Positions 34,581 through 46,406 of a DNA stretch of 64,000 bases are shown here, piece by piece (the first letter of the stretch is position 1; the number at the start of each line of letters is the position of its first letter). The notes beneath the pieces are model-generated. The model was not told where the DNA came from. It saw nothing but the letters and a program-made list of their open reading frames with translations, and made no database searches. This stretch comes from Euborellia annulipes (Eukaryota > Arthropoda > Insecta > Dermaptera > Anisolabididae). A program made the translations under genes and the position numbers. The stretch spans positions 1-64,000 of the forward strand of contig JAKCPI010005457.1 of the NCBI GenBank assembly GCA_023213315.1, in the 5' to 3' direction.

Positions 34581-35943
34581 AGAACAATTCGAGTTGCTTA
34601 GTTGTGGAGATCAAGTAACAGGAATATTTATATGAGACTAGATTTTTTTTAAGAAGCGTAACTTTGACCTCTAGTAGATATAATAGAATATTTTATATAT
34701 ATAGGAAAGGAAAAGACTTTCAGCAAGAAAAAAAATAATACTAGAGGTGCTCATAATTCTTAACCTCGATCACATCTGCTTTAAACTTTTCCCAATTTTA
34801 AATAAATAATAAATAAGGTTAAGGAGAAAAAAACAATCCAACGACTGCTTTCCACATTAAAATTATTGGCAAATGCCTAACGCAATCCATCCTCAGTGCG
34901 CCAAATTATACAATTGTGTGGAGCGTGTTTCAAAATTATAAAGCCATTAATAGGAATTTGGTGGCTGTGAATATACTTGATTTAAAGGTTCAGCCAAATG
35001 AAAAGCCTTTATATGCCTATCGGTCGATAATGTTTTGATAATAGCTAAAGAAAATAACACAGACAAACGTCTTACGCTTGAAAAATGCTACATAAAAACA
35101 TGAGGGAATAAAGCCATTAATTTCCAGACTGATTGTGAAAGCCTGGGCTAGAGCCCTGCACGGGCCGATTTTTTTTTGGACCGTACCCGCCCGTGCCCGT
35201 ATTTCTTTTTTTTTTGACTTCCCGCCCGGAATTTTTTCAAACCCGCCCGAAATTTAGTGAATGAATGATTATCTAGCAATTTTTAAATAAAATTTTATTA
35301 AAAATTACCCTGAAATCATACTTTGTATAAAATAACATAAATCTTCTTCGGCCCGCGGGCCGGGCGGGTAACGGGCCTACCCGTGCCCGTGCAGGGCTCT
35401 AGCCTGGGCAGTGTTTATGACGCTATTCTTTTCGCGGAGGCAGGCATGCACTAGAAATAAAAGATAACAAGAAATTAAATAATTGTTAAATTTTGTTAAT
35501 TAAAGCAGAGCTATTTACTTCAACCATCATTAAAAAATGAAAAAAATGTTGTAGACGGACTGATGATGCGACATTAAATATATCTCGAAACGTCTCCGAG
35601 ACCGATAAGCTTCTTCATTTGGCTGAACCTGCCCTTATTTAAATCAAATTATAAAGTCATTCTCTAAACGGAGGGGATTCCCCAACGTGAGTCGCTAGGC
35701 GCGTTTGCCAATAAATTATTTTAATGTGGAAAGCAGTCGCTCTCCATAACCTTTATAAATCGTACCAGCATACTTAATTTCTTCTACTTCAAATAATAAA
35801 TTGTATATAAATATCGACTATATATATATATATATAAGAAACATGTTTCAAGACTTTCTAAAATATTACAAGGAAACTATAAATTTAGAAGAAAATATAC
35901 AAAAGATGTTGACTAATCTAGACTAGAAGGGTTTTGGATTAAT
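34581..35943. other. spacer with a hAT MITE, no gene seen
   Basis: Apart from the MITE at 35149-35401 it contains short inverted matches (CAGCCAAATGAAAAGCC near 34991 and GAAGCTTCTTCATTTGGCTG-like near 35610; AAAGCAGTCG and its complement near 34840 and 35730), so most of 34830-35760 is a decayed inverted element around the MITE. Confidence 0.45.
35149..35401. mobile_element. hAT-type MITE (TAGAGCCCTGCACGGGC ends)
   Basis: Inverted ends TAGAGCCCTGCACGGGC and its complement, flanked by the 8-bp repeat GCCTGGGC (35141-35148, 35402-35409). Short CCCGCCCG motifs, no coding frame. Confidence 0.88.
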
Positions 35944-36762
35944 CTATGTTGTGTTTGCCTTAGAAATTGTAATAATTAATGAATTGTGTGTTTGATTACA
36001 ATGGCTATGCAGTTTTTGATAATGGTGGTTTGTTAAATGTTGATTAACTATAAAATCTTTTTTCACAGATAAAACATTTAGTTCAGAAGAATTATTTCTT
36101 TCTTCCTCTTGATATTTGATCTCTTGATCTATTAATGAAGTTTCATCAAGATTTCTTGTGTTGACATCTTTTTTTAATTTTTCTTCAGATTCCGTTTTTG
36201 TTTCTTCTTCATTTTCAGATTCTCCTTTTCTATAAGAATCTTTTAGAGTGGTATTAGAAATGTCTAAATGGTTTTTATCACTGGTTTCTGGTTTATGGCA
36301 ACTTGACCCTGCTGGATCTTGAATTCTTTCTTCCATAGCTGCTTCTTTTTTATTCTTTATCGAACTTCCCACATTTGTTTTATCCGTTGATTCTTTCATT
36401 GAATCTTGACTCTTATCTTCAAAACATTCATTTTTATTTCCTACCGTATTTTCAAGAATTTCCTCATTTTTATTCTCATCAGAAGAACTCTGGCTTGTAT
36501 TATTTGAAATTTCACTTGTATAAGCTGTGGAATCTTGATTCGAATTTTCATTTTTATTACCTATCAAATTATTTAGAGATTCTTCATTTTTATCTGAAGA
36601 TTCTTTTGTAGTACATTCTGAAATTTCTTCTTTTTTGTTCTGATTTGTATTTACAAAAGAGGACGTCATATCTGCAGATTCATTTAATATACTCTCTGTC
36701 TCTTGATTTGAAACTTCGTTTTTATTCACCAACGAACTCTGATTTGTAACTATCTATGGATT
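35944..36762 (-). pseudogene. out-of-frame continuation of the gene D tail
   Basis: A 262-codon minus-strand frame continues the same Asn/Glu/Ser/Lys-rich pattern as the gene D C terminus (units such as NKNENSNQDS and NKNECFEDKS). Its reading frame can be followed upstream past the gene D stop (VTNQSSLVNKNE), so a one-base shift near 36745-36765 separates the two. It may be a true truncation, a sequencing error or an alternative terminus. Confidence 0.6.
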
Positions 36763-39706
36763 CTTCATTTTTATCTGGAGATTCCCTCAAAGTACACTGT
36801 GCAAAATCTTGATTTGTATTTTCCGGAGAGTCTTTAATTTTATCCCCTATTAAATCTTGATTCGTATTATGTTGAGTTTCGATAGGTAAGCAGACTGTTA
36901 AATCCTGATTCGTATCTTCTAAATTTTCCACCTTTTTCTTCTCAGCAAGATTTGTGTATCCAGTGGAGGGCGTCGAATCCAACGATTTCTGGTTTGTAAC
37001 ATCTAAAGATTTTTTATTTGTGTCCGGAGATTCGTTCAATTTTGGAGTTTCTATTGAACTCTGGTTTATTTTTTCTTCATTTATATTCTCTGTACTGGTC
37101 TGATTTGTATTAATATTCTTTGGCGGAGTTTCACTTGTCTCAGAAATATTTTTCACACAATTTCCAAGTTCTTGATTTGAATCTTTTTTTAGATTAATAT
37201 TTTCTTCATTTATATTTTCCAAATTATCTTGATTTACATTTGTTGGTATATTTTCTATATTTTTATTATCAGAATTTGTATTTATATCTTCTGATTCTGG
37301 TGGATTATTTGTATCTAAAGTAATAACATTTTGAACTTTATCTTGAGGGCTTATATTAAAATTAAAATGTTTTCTAGGACGGCCTCTTTTCCTAGGCGGT
37401 TCTGAACTATCTCTAATTTCTTTTTTCTCTGGCCAATGCTTCCTAGGCCTTCCTCTTTTTCTTGGCACCTTTATAATTTCTGGATCCTCGTCTTTTTTCT
37501 CCGGCCAATGTTTTCTCGGCCTTCCTCTTTTTTTAGGCAGCGTTTCTCCATTCTCTTGTTTTACATTTTCTTGATTAATTTCCCCAGGTGGTTCTGTACA
37601 AATTTTTCTTGGCCGCCCTCTTCTTCTTGGAATGTCTTCACCAGGTGTTTCCGTTTTTACTATTTCTTGTTTTTTATCATATCTATCTTCACATAAACTA
37701 ATAATTTCAAGTGTACTGTCACTCATATCGTCGTCATCCTTACATGTAAACAATTTCCTTGGACGTCCTCTCTTTTTGGGAGGTGGAGGTGGTCGTTGAA
37801 CTTTTGGAGCGACAATTCCATGTTGCCTTAAGAGATGCCTATTGACAGCATCTTTTCTTCGAAATCTCATAAAACATAATGAACAAGCAAACGGCTTTTC
37901 ATCTGAATGGGTTAGTGCATGTCTTTTTAAATGATACTTTTTGGCAAATGCCTTAGGACAAAGTTCACATTTGAAAATTCTTTGTTTTTGATGATTTAAT
38001 TGATGATGTTCTTCAAGATCTTCAATGTTATTGAAGCATTTTCCGCAGGTCGGACAGGTTATAGGCCCTTCGCCATGATAAGTTAGCATATGTCTTTTAT
38101 AATAAAAAAATCTATTAAAACTATATAAACATTTATCACAAAAATATTGATTATATAAAGTATTTTTTAATTTTTTCTTTTCTTCTTCCCACCTCATTAA
38201 CACTTCTGCATTATGTTCCCCTTCTTTTGGAAATACCTGTTGTGGCTGCAATTGTTGCAGCTGTTGTTGTTGTTGTTGTTGAGAATTCTCCACTTCTTTC
38301 CCTCCTTCATAGAGCTTTTGTTGAAAACTATATACACATTCTAATTTTATGCCATACCCGTTTTCTTCGTCTTCTTCTTCTTCTTCCTCCTCCTCCTCCT
38401 CCTCCCCTTCGTCTAATTTTATAACAATTTGTTTTCCTTGTGAAGATTCTAAAAAACAAAATAAATAGAATTATTTTTTTGAGTAGTAAGCACCAACATT
38501 AGGTATATTATATCCACTTACCTATTTTCCCCCCACCTGTCACATTTTCAATTCTTATAACGGATTGGGATCTTTTAAGTCGCAATTTTTCTTTTAATAA
38601 ACTCATAACTTTTAAATTTTCACATTTATTTTGATGTTTTATTAAATATTCCATACTTATGAACATTGTCTGGCAAATGCATCTGTACAAAGGGCCTGAA
38701 AAAAAAAAAAAACATTTATTAAACCATCTTTTAACATTTTTTCTTAAAATAGTTTTTATTTTATGGTCTTCATATGTCCAGTTTCAATCTATTTTTTATC
38801 TTTTTTTTAAAGAGCCTCATGAATGTTTTCCAATATCGTCGATCTATCGTCTCTCCGGGTTGGCTTCTTGCAAAACATTCATAGTTCCATCTCGAGCATA
38901 AGAACAATAAAACTTTAAAGATTTAAATAGATTCATTAGATAGTGTACAATCCCTCGTCTTGTTAATATTCAGACTAGGCAGTTCTCTCTCTATCTAAAT
39001 TCCTCAGAAACATAGACCTACCAGAAAAGTTGAGATTTTAATTGCATGTTGTTCGCACAACTGAAATACACATTTTAAAATAGTTTTCCATTGTAAAAAA
39101 CCTATAAAGAAGATCCGCGATCAAATCCTGGGCTTGAGGGATTTTTTCATTAAATAAAAATATTTATTTAGGCAGAAATTTTCATTAATCAAATGCGCAT
39201 ATCTAGTAAATGCAGAAAAAAAAGTTTATTTAAACTCTCATGTTTCTGCTTCATTTATATCATAGTTACAACTCTAAAAAGTAATATCTAAAAAAAGATT
39301 ATCTCATTATAATTTATAAGAATTACAATTAGGCCTAAATATAATTAGAATCAACAAAAATTCAATTCCATTTAATTATTTTATTTTGAATAGACTTTTT
39401 TTTATCAAACGTCAAGAATGACAGAAAATATTATTTTTTCTATATGTTCTTTAAATAAATAATTAGCAAGTAAACGTTTATTTAATATTCGGCTATCTAT
39501 TAGTAAAACATTTTTTGGATACTTAGAAATTAGAATTAAGATTTTATAATAAATAAGAATATAGCTAGTAAAATTATCTAATCCCTATTGTTTATTTGAT
39601 TTTTTTAAGCTGATGTTTACAGATGCAAAGCAATCAAGTTGACAAATGTCATTTATTCAATAAAAAATAAATTCTAACCTTGATAAATTGGAAACTGAGT
39701 AACCAT
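36722..39706 (-). CDS. zinc-finger/AT-hook gene D, three exons
   Basis: On the minus strand exons 39706-39679 (MVTQFPIYQ), 38695-38522 and 38448-36722 join in phase 1 to code about 642 residues. Exon 2 is the shared N-terminal module (CICQTMFIS..KHQNKCEN) but has C-x-C instead of C-x2-C. Exon 3 has an acidic run (about 10 Glu), a Gln-rich run, four C2H2 fingers (about residues 170-277) and five AT-hooks of the form KRGRPRK (about residues 292-428), then a repetitive Asn/Gln/Glu/Ser tail. AT-hooks bind the minor groove of AT-rich DNA, so a chromatin or transcription role is likely. The frame stops at 36722 by a shift, and the tail pattern continues in another frame to 35944. Confidence 0.8.
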
Positions 39707-40243
39707 TTTTGAAAGAATTAACAAGATCCTCTTGTTAAATACTATAATAGTATTATTAAAAGTATTTATTAAACTTATATAAATTAATTTACATTATTTA
39801 TTTATAAAATGGATGATTAAAATCACTGACTAGTGTGAAATTAGCAACTGATTTTCACGGGGGGGTTTCAGATTGATCTTGATCCGATCATCAAACCTTG
39901 ATAGGAAATCAAAAAACAACAAACGGTCTTTTAAGTAAAAATAGATAAGAAAAACAATTTAATGGGCTATTTTTAATAACATTATTTTTATTTTAATGCA
40001 TATTTATAATTAATTTGTGATTTTTTTAAAATGCACTGCTGTACCATCTCACATCTCTGACGAGAAATATAAACAAAAAACCTAACCAAATTTAAATTGA
40101 TCAATTTAGTTCAATGCCTTTGACATTAGAATAAGTTCTCTATAAAAATAGCTTAATTTGAAATATAAAAATAATAAGTGCTTAAAATATTTCATTGAAC
40201 TCAAAAGCAATTGGTTATAAAATTTCTTTAATTTGCTATACTA
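39707..40243. other. divergent upstream region of gene D and the POMGNT2-like gene
   Basis: The two genes are head to head with 537 bp between start codons. The stretch is AT-rich with a G-run at 39859. No TATA or other element could be assigned with confidence. It probably holds both promoters. Confidence 0.4.
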
Positions 40244-42649
40244 ATGCATTTTAGTTTTTCTATTTTAATTCCTTTCATAATCTATTTTATTTATTTATTA
40301 AGATTTTATAATAATTTCCAAGCCCAGAAATTAGAATCTTCGCTTGTTGCTCGCGAGATAAACGGACACAAATACTTTTTATTTAGAAATATTTGTTATC
40401 TAGGTAAAGAACGTCAATTTATTTTTATTTGGGGTAACACCTCCTATATTTCTGGAATAAAAACAAAAAATGAATTGAAAGAAATCAATATTTCGCCAAT
40501 TAGAAACCATAATAAGTTCACTTTGAAAATTTCATTTATATCAAATTTAACGTTAATTAAAGATGACTCCTTCGAGATAATTGAAATTCCAACAATTTTA
40601 TTGTGGCGTTTTAAACCAGATAATTTGTTGCACTTGATTCATGATGATTTAATCCCTTTATTTGCTACTTTAAAAGATATTTGTGATTTCAACATTGAGG
40701 AATGTTCCCTAAAAAGAAATTTGGCATTTCTTGATGGTGCCTCACCAACTCTCTATGATGAATGGTTTTCTCTTTTCTCCAAGGACGTTCCTATAAATTT
40801 AACAGATAAAAATATCTGTTTCCGAGAAGTGAATGTTGGCCTTAGAGATACGCTTTGGTATCAATACGGTTTCGATCAACCCCAAGGTCCTATCAAGCAG
40901 TCCAATATTTCTTCAAGTTTGATTAGCGATTTTGTGAATTTTATAAAAAATAAACTTGATTTAAAAAAAAGAATTAAACAAATTAACAAGTCTCGTTATA
41001 AATAGAAAATTTACCAGAAGAATTTTAAATGAAGATGATTTATTAAGTTATATTGAAGAAGTTTTTATTGGAAAAACTCAAATTAAGATTTTAAGTGAGA
41101 ATATTTTCAATGGAAGTAGCTTTAAAATGGTTCAAGAAGCAATTTCTTCAGAATTATTGATTGGAATGCATGGAGCTGCGATGGCGATGGCTCTTTTCCT
41201 TCCTAAGAATGCAATTGTCATCGAATTATTTCCTTATGGGATAAATCCTCAATATGTCTCAGCTATTCATGCACTCGGCCAAATTCCTGGCATTCACTTT
41301 CATTATTTTAGTTGGATCAACACAAATAGGTAGGTTCAGTTCAAAGAATTAATTTTACTTTGGATGTATGGTCAAATTTTGGTAAAGATCAATGGAGAAG
41401 GGGAGAGGAATGGTACGCGTGACCCTTCAAAAGCTTGCTAACTATTATACCCCTATTTAAAGAAATCAGAATCCAAAAACAATGTGAATATTGAATTTTG
41501 AATGCTATTAAACTATTGTTTAAAATATATCCAGAGAGGAAACCTCGCAAGATCAAACGTTGAGGTAATGCTCGGCTCTAACAATTCAACAATGTGTTCC
41601 TATAGGAGATCCAAACAGAAGAACTGTCCAAGAGAACAAGAACAAGTTCGGAGGGGGGGGAGGGTGTTTAAGGATATTCTGAGAGTTTGCCAAGATTTTG
41701 GCATTTTGTTATGCTGCGGCAGGAATTTTACACAAATATCACGGAGACAGTCCGAAAGAGGCTACCGTTACCTCCTTCAACATTTTGGCAATTACACATT
41801 TAAACTTTCATGTATCCGAATAAATCCAATATTCTCATAATATTCTTTTAATTCCCCTTTGAATATTCTGTAGATCATTTTTGGTGAGGGCTTCTGTCTA
41901 ATGAACTCCCTTTTGGGAATCTACATGGATTGTTAGAAAGTTTCTGTTAATCATTTTCGGAATTTATGATCAATTGGGATTTTTTTATATGTTTTAAAAT
42001 TTGATTCATCCAAATTTGTTCTCCATCTCCGACAGATATATTCCAAATAATCTAATATTCTTTCTTTTAGGAGAAATTCGGTAATAAAAAAAAAAATGAA
42101 ATTTAATTTTTTTTTTTTAGATCTGCTACTCTAACACATCCTGAATTCCCTCCATTATTTGGAGGTATTGAACATCTTCCACAAAGAGAACAAAAATGGA
42201 TTCAAGAACAAGAACACGTCCCAGCGGTCAAATGTTGTCATGATCCCAATTATCTTTTCCATATGTTTCAAGACACATTTATTGATAAAAGTCTAAAAAC
42301 AATTCTACAAAATGCACTAAATACAATACAAAATAATTCCATTCTAGTGAGGGAAGATGATGAAAGTGACACCTTTAACAAATGGTATTTCCCTGGTCCT
42401 GTCATGAATATTTCATGTTCTTTTGAAAACAAACATCTCACTATCAAATGGATTCCTCCAATTAATTCTTTAGAGAAAACCTTTTATAAAATTTTTATAA
42501 TGGATAAAAATAATCAGTGGTCATTTAAAAGTGAATATCCATTTTTAAAAGTTAAAATTTCTTCATTTTCAAGTTCTTTTCAGATTTGGATCATGTCAAA
42601 TTCACAGGCAACTGATAGTTTAGATGAATATAAAGAATGTTTTTTGTAA
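40244..42649 (+). CDS. POMGNT2: POMGNT2-like protein O-mannose GlcNAc-transferase, with frameshift
   Basis: Exon 1 (40244-41329) and exon 2 (42121-42649) join as WINTN(R)SATLTHPEF. The family transfers GlcNAc in beta-1,4 linkage to O-mannose on alpha-dystroglycan in the ER. Visible features are an N-terminal hydrophobic signal anchor (residues 5-20), FKPDNLLHLIHDD (residues 123-135), WYQYGFDQPQGP (W205 on), IGMHGAAMA and ELFPYGINP of the DUF563 glycosyltransferase fold, THPEFPP..GGIEHL, and a C-terminal fibronectin III-like domain. Around 40963-41000 the frame shifts: the first frame ends at 41005 while the matching sequence (SLVINRKFTRRILNEDD) runs on in the next frame. An A8 run (40963-40970) is the likely site. 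This may be an assembly error or a broken allele. Confidence 0.85.
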
Positions 42650-42650
42650 A

Positions 42651-45600
42651 TTATTTGTTTTTCGTTGCTGGTGATGAAATTAATCCTAATAAAGCACAAT
42701 CAGCCTCCAAGAGTGTTATATCTTTTTCGGCACCAAGAAACTTTGATGATAATTCAAGATCTTTTATTCGTAGGGAGACTTTGGCACCTCGGACATATTG
42801 TCTAAAAAAAAAACAACAAAATTATATAAATATTGGAAAAAAAGTGTCAAAATGATTAGGGAGCGTACAAGTATTACGTAACGCAATTTTTGAAGATTTT
42901 TGACCCCTCTCCCCCCATGTAACGCGCCGTAACATTTTTCTGGACCCTCCCCCCTAGACGTTACGTAACGCTCAAGTGGCCATTTTTATCTAAAAGTCAG
43001 AAGTACCGTAAAGTCGCTAAAATACCAGTTACGTAACGCGTTTTTCAACCCCCCTCTCCCCCTTGTAACGCATGGTAACGTTTTACGAGACCCCCCTCCC
43101 CCCAAATTGCGTTACGTAATACTTGTACGCTCCCTTAATCGTAAACTGTAGTCTGCAGAGCACAAGGGTAGAATAATAAATTGCTGAAAAATCATCTATT
43201 TATAAATTAATTCTTAACTAAATATCAGAATAAAATTGTTTTTATTTTATTTAAGATATTTTTCAACATTTTGTCTCGAATTTCAATTGTTTGAGAGCAA
43301 ATTTAATTAGAATAAATTTTAGTAAATAATCTTGGAAACGATGTAACACCTGTTTTTTAGTACCATGTTATGAATCTAAAATTTCTGTGTAGTTTCTTTC
43401 AGGTATATATGCTGGAATTGTCGGAAGAATAAAACCAATTCATAGCAGAGACAATTTATTGGTGGTAAAGTAGGCCTTCATCAGAAGCATATCAGTCTGA
43501 AATTCAAGAAATGCTATGGTTCTGACGAAGGCCTACTTTTGGCCGAAAACGACGGAGGTATCCTCGTCAACCAATAAATTGTCTCTGCTATTTATTCTTC
43601 CGACAATTTCTTTAGATTCCGACGTACACCAGCATATTTACCTTAAAGAAACTACACAGAAATTTTAGATTTAAATTTAAATTTTAGTTTATTGAGATGG
43701 TAAGCGACAAAGTTATACCTATGGCATGGGCGTTTTTTTTTTTATTTGCTCAATTTTTCCATTGTTTCAACTAATTAATAATCACATACATTCATTTATT
43801 TTTATCTCATATTTCTATACTCTCTAGAATTCTGAGACGTTATTTGCGGTATAACGCCTCAGTTAAATTGAAGGAACTCTCTCATCTACATGTCTTCGGT
43901 TGCTTCCGCGATGTTGTCTATGGAAGATGAAACTACAGCTGCGTATGTAAAAACAAAAGTCGCTTCTTTATCAAAACACGGTCGATAATTGTGTAAAGGA
44001 TTTTTTCATATGTGGCAGCTGCATTTTTATTCCTATTAATTCCTTTGAACTTGCCATTCTTAATCAACCCTAACGCGCGTTGAGGCTAGTACGAAAATAC
44101 ATTTATTTATATGATTCATTTCATCACCTTTATAAAAATATGGCGAGGAAGGTGGAGGTGGGATACTTTCTCAAGAACAGCGCAGCTCAGAAACATATAC
44201 ACAATACTGGAACGCCCGTCCAGATAACGCTGCCTGTGTGGCATAGCAAAAACGCCTAAAGCCGCGTTGCCTGAGCGTCGCGTTATAACGCGCTCTGTGT
44301 GTTTGGGTCTTTAACGCGACGCTCAGACAATGCGCGTTCTACGCGGCGTTTGCTATGCCACACAGACAGCGTTATCTGGGCGGGCGATCCAGTATTGTGT
44401 ATGTGTCTAATAAGTACATTCGTACTTGCTCGATTAGTTTTTCTATTTCTTCACCCATCTCAGGAAAAGAAATAACGCCAGAACGCGCGTTACGTTTGTA
44501 AATTTGTGCATTGACGCAGCGTCATAACGCCGTGTGTGTGGCAGGGTTGATACAATCTTGCCTTATACAACCGTACCGCTCCAAAGAGGGATTACAGATA
44601 CGCCAAACGCCGCGTTATAACACTTTCTGTGTGCTGGAGGCTTAAATGTTATATTAAGGCTTCTCGCTCTTCGTTCTGTAACCTAGCAAATAAATAAACA
44701 AAGGAAGACATTTGTTTATATATCTGCGATGTATTCGCACGGTATTATCTTGTAATCTTTAAAAAGTTGACCAATGTATTTTTCATGAAATTGTCAATAA
44801 ATAATGGCTTATTACATAAAGAACATGCCGAGATGTTTCAGGTGAGTTAAATTCTATAAAATTTCGTTAATTTCATAATTGGGTGCATCCTTAAAGAAAA
44901 TGCTTTGAGGTTATAGATAAAATATTTGCAAATAAAGAGATGATCAAAATACAGTGTATATATGTTTAGAAAAGCTTCCGAGGGTGCTTCGGTTGGGCGT
45001 TGAGATTTTCGCTCTCTTTTTAGACCCATTTTCAAGAATTTCGAGAACTGAACTCACTACACCTACCAACCAATCATTTTTTAAAATTCAAAAGCATAAA
45101 CAGGGTAGTAGACAGATTGAAAACCCGAAGTCAACACAAACACCACTACACAAAATCTAGATCTCAAAGGCAAAAGCAATCCCATTCCGATAGCGTCCAA
45201 ACCTGGGGATCGACTCCGTACATCTTCTCCACCATTATTTACACTAGAAAAATGACTCCAAAGGGTGGGATGAGCCGAAACGTCGTGCAAATCAAACAAC
45301 CAAAGCGACTTAACTAGAGTAACTTGGCCTTCATATATATATATATATATACCGTTTATATCTTTCTATATATAGATATACATTTTTTTTTTAATTTTGA
45401 CATTCAGATTATTTTGAATTAAAAATATAATTAAACATAGAGCTTTGAAATTAATTTTTTATTCAATTTTTTAGCAATGGTTTAGGAAGTAAAGGAAGTG
45501 GCGTCGGGAAGGGTGGCGGAGGCGGAGGTTCAATACGAGAATCCGGAGGAGCTTTTGGCAAAAGAGGAGCTGTACTTGAGGATGAATATTTCCACAAACA

Positions 45601-46406
45601 ACAAAGGGAGCAGTTAAAAAAATTGCGAAAAGAATTACGGGCGAATTTTAAAACGCAGATAAAATACCACGAAGAACAAATTAAAAAACATAGAGACAAA
45701 ATCAAAAAGATCATGTTGCAAATTAAAAAAGATCAGGAGGATTCAGAGGATGATTAATAAATTTGGTTAAATTTCAATTTGTCTTAGATTTTTTTTTTAT
45801 AGCATTTAGAACATAATGCTAAAATGTTCATTGAGATGTTGGATGTCACGCCTGGATGATTTGACATCGGCTCACTGAGCCATTTCTGTATTATACAGTC
45901 TATAGTCTTTTAATTAACGTTATACAATTATAAATATCAATTACTATTATTATTCTAATTTAACTTACTCCGAATTCTTGGCAGGCCTTGAACAGACACA
46001 GTGAAACTTCCATCCAAAATCAATATATAAATCATCTCCTACTATATGGAAAATTTTACCAATGACAAGCTTTCCTGATGGATCTCCTAGCTAGAAATAA
46101 TAAAAGAATTGAGTTATTATCCAAAACTAATTATAAATAATTCATTTGTTTGTTTTAAATTACATCAATGAATTTAGAGTTTCTGAGTAGAGATACAAAA
46201 GTTTCATTTTTTCTGCCTTCTTCTTCGAAATGCGTGTAACGTTCGAAGGCTTTGGCAAATCCTGATTCCTTTAAATCTTTTCTTTCTTCAACATTATTAT
46301 TTTGCTGATTAGAGCTAAAAACTCGGCAAGGAGATAACTTGATCAAATTTTGAATATAATTATTTGGTTTAACAATTCGTTTCACGATTGACATCTTGTT
46401 AAACAT
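42651..46406 (-). CDS. MRPS28: mitochondrial small ribosomal subunit protein MRPS28 (bS1m)
   Basis: Exons 46406-46164, 46090-45969 and 42801-42651 join in phases 0 and 2 (GA|A) to code about 171 residues. Exon 1 has a basic mitochondrial presequence ([16 protein letters not shown]) and [22 protein letters not shown]. Exon 2 reads [20 protein letters not shown] then [13 protein letters not shown]. Exon 3 reads [20 protein letters not shown] then [19 protein letters not shown]. These are the signature blocks of the MRPS28 family, part of the mitoribosome small subunit. The 3.2 kb intron 2 contains the whole ATPIF1 gene on the other strand, a MITE and two foldback elements. The stop (42653-42651) lies one base from the POMGNT2 stop. 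Confidence 0.93.
42688..42693 (+). terminator. candidate polyadenylation signal of the POMGNT2-like gene
   Basis: AATAAA about 40 bp after the POMGNT2 stop. It lies inside the coding part of the last MRPS28 exon, so the two transcripts would overlap antisense. Confidence 0.45.
42859..43134. mobile_element. MITE with TTA duplication (PIF/Harbinger-like)
   Basis: 276 bp with inverted ends GGGAGCGTACAAGTATTACG and complement, flanked by TTA (42856-42858, 43135-43137). The interior repeats GTTACGTAACG and CCCCCCTC motifs. A 3-bp TWA target is typical of PIF/Harbinger. It lies in MRPS28 intron 2. Confidence 0.82.
43377..43678. repeat. foldback element in MRPS28 intron 2
   Basis: AATTTCTGTGTAGTTTCTTT..GACAATTTATTGG at 43380-43460 is mirrored as reverse complement at about 43580-43672. 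The centre has AAGGCCTACTTTTGGCCGAA, resembling the GGCCGAAA motifs of Penelope-like ends, but the class is not certain. Confidence 0.6.
43830..44650. repeat. GCGTTATAACGC-rich palindromic element
   Basis: Several GCGTTATAACGC/CGCCGCGTTATAAC motifs occur. An inner perfect-looking inverted repeat joins ATACACAATACTGGA..GGCATAGCAAAAACGCC (44196-44259) with its complement (to about 44405). CAACCCT and AGGGTTG near 44065 and 44545 may be its ends. Confidence 0.55.
44804..45757 (+). CDS. ATPIF1: mitochondrial ATP synthase inhibitor factor 1 (IF1)
   Basis: Exon 1 (44804-44841, [12 protein letters not shown]) and exon 2 (45475-45757) join across AG|C with a gtgagt donor and a ttttttag acceptor to give 106 residues, the usual length. 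Exon 1 plus the Gly/Lys/Ser-rich start (residues 13-31) suits a mitochondrial presequence. Residues 31-43 read [13 protein letters not shown], the conserved inhibitory segment that inserts in F1 when the enzyme runs backwards. Residues 44-106 are a charged helix ([17 protein letters not shown] and [16 protein letters not shown]) expected to form the coiled-coil dimer. An AATAAA overlaps the stop region (45757-45762). The gene lies entirely in an intron of MRPS28 on the opposite strand; both act in mitochondria. Intron 1 holds a retroelement-like GCCGAAACGTCG fragment near 45270. Confidence 0.92.

Noticed and set aside
35560..35620. Hammerhead ribozyme-like CTGATGA..GAAAC (also near 34230 and 45270)
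   Set aside because: The stem II sequence between the two cores does not pair, and no matching stem I was found.
36375..36611. Plus-strand frames opposite gene D (also 37436-37696 and 38227-38424)
   Set aside because: They are complements of the low-complexity, AT-hook and poly-Glu/poly-Gln coding.
45463..45714. 83-codon minus-strand frame
   Set aside because: It is the antisense shadow of ATPIF1 exon 2. The plus-strand reading has a clear family match and splice sites.
45838..45945. A minus-strand segment ([14 protein letters not shown]) as the last exon of MRPS28
   Set aside because: It has no family similarity, while 42801-42651 gives the right phase and the conserved LELS..LLEAD block.
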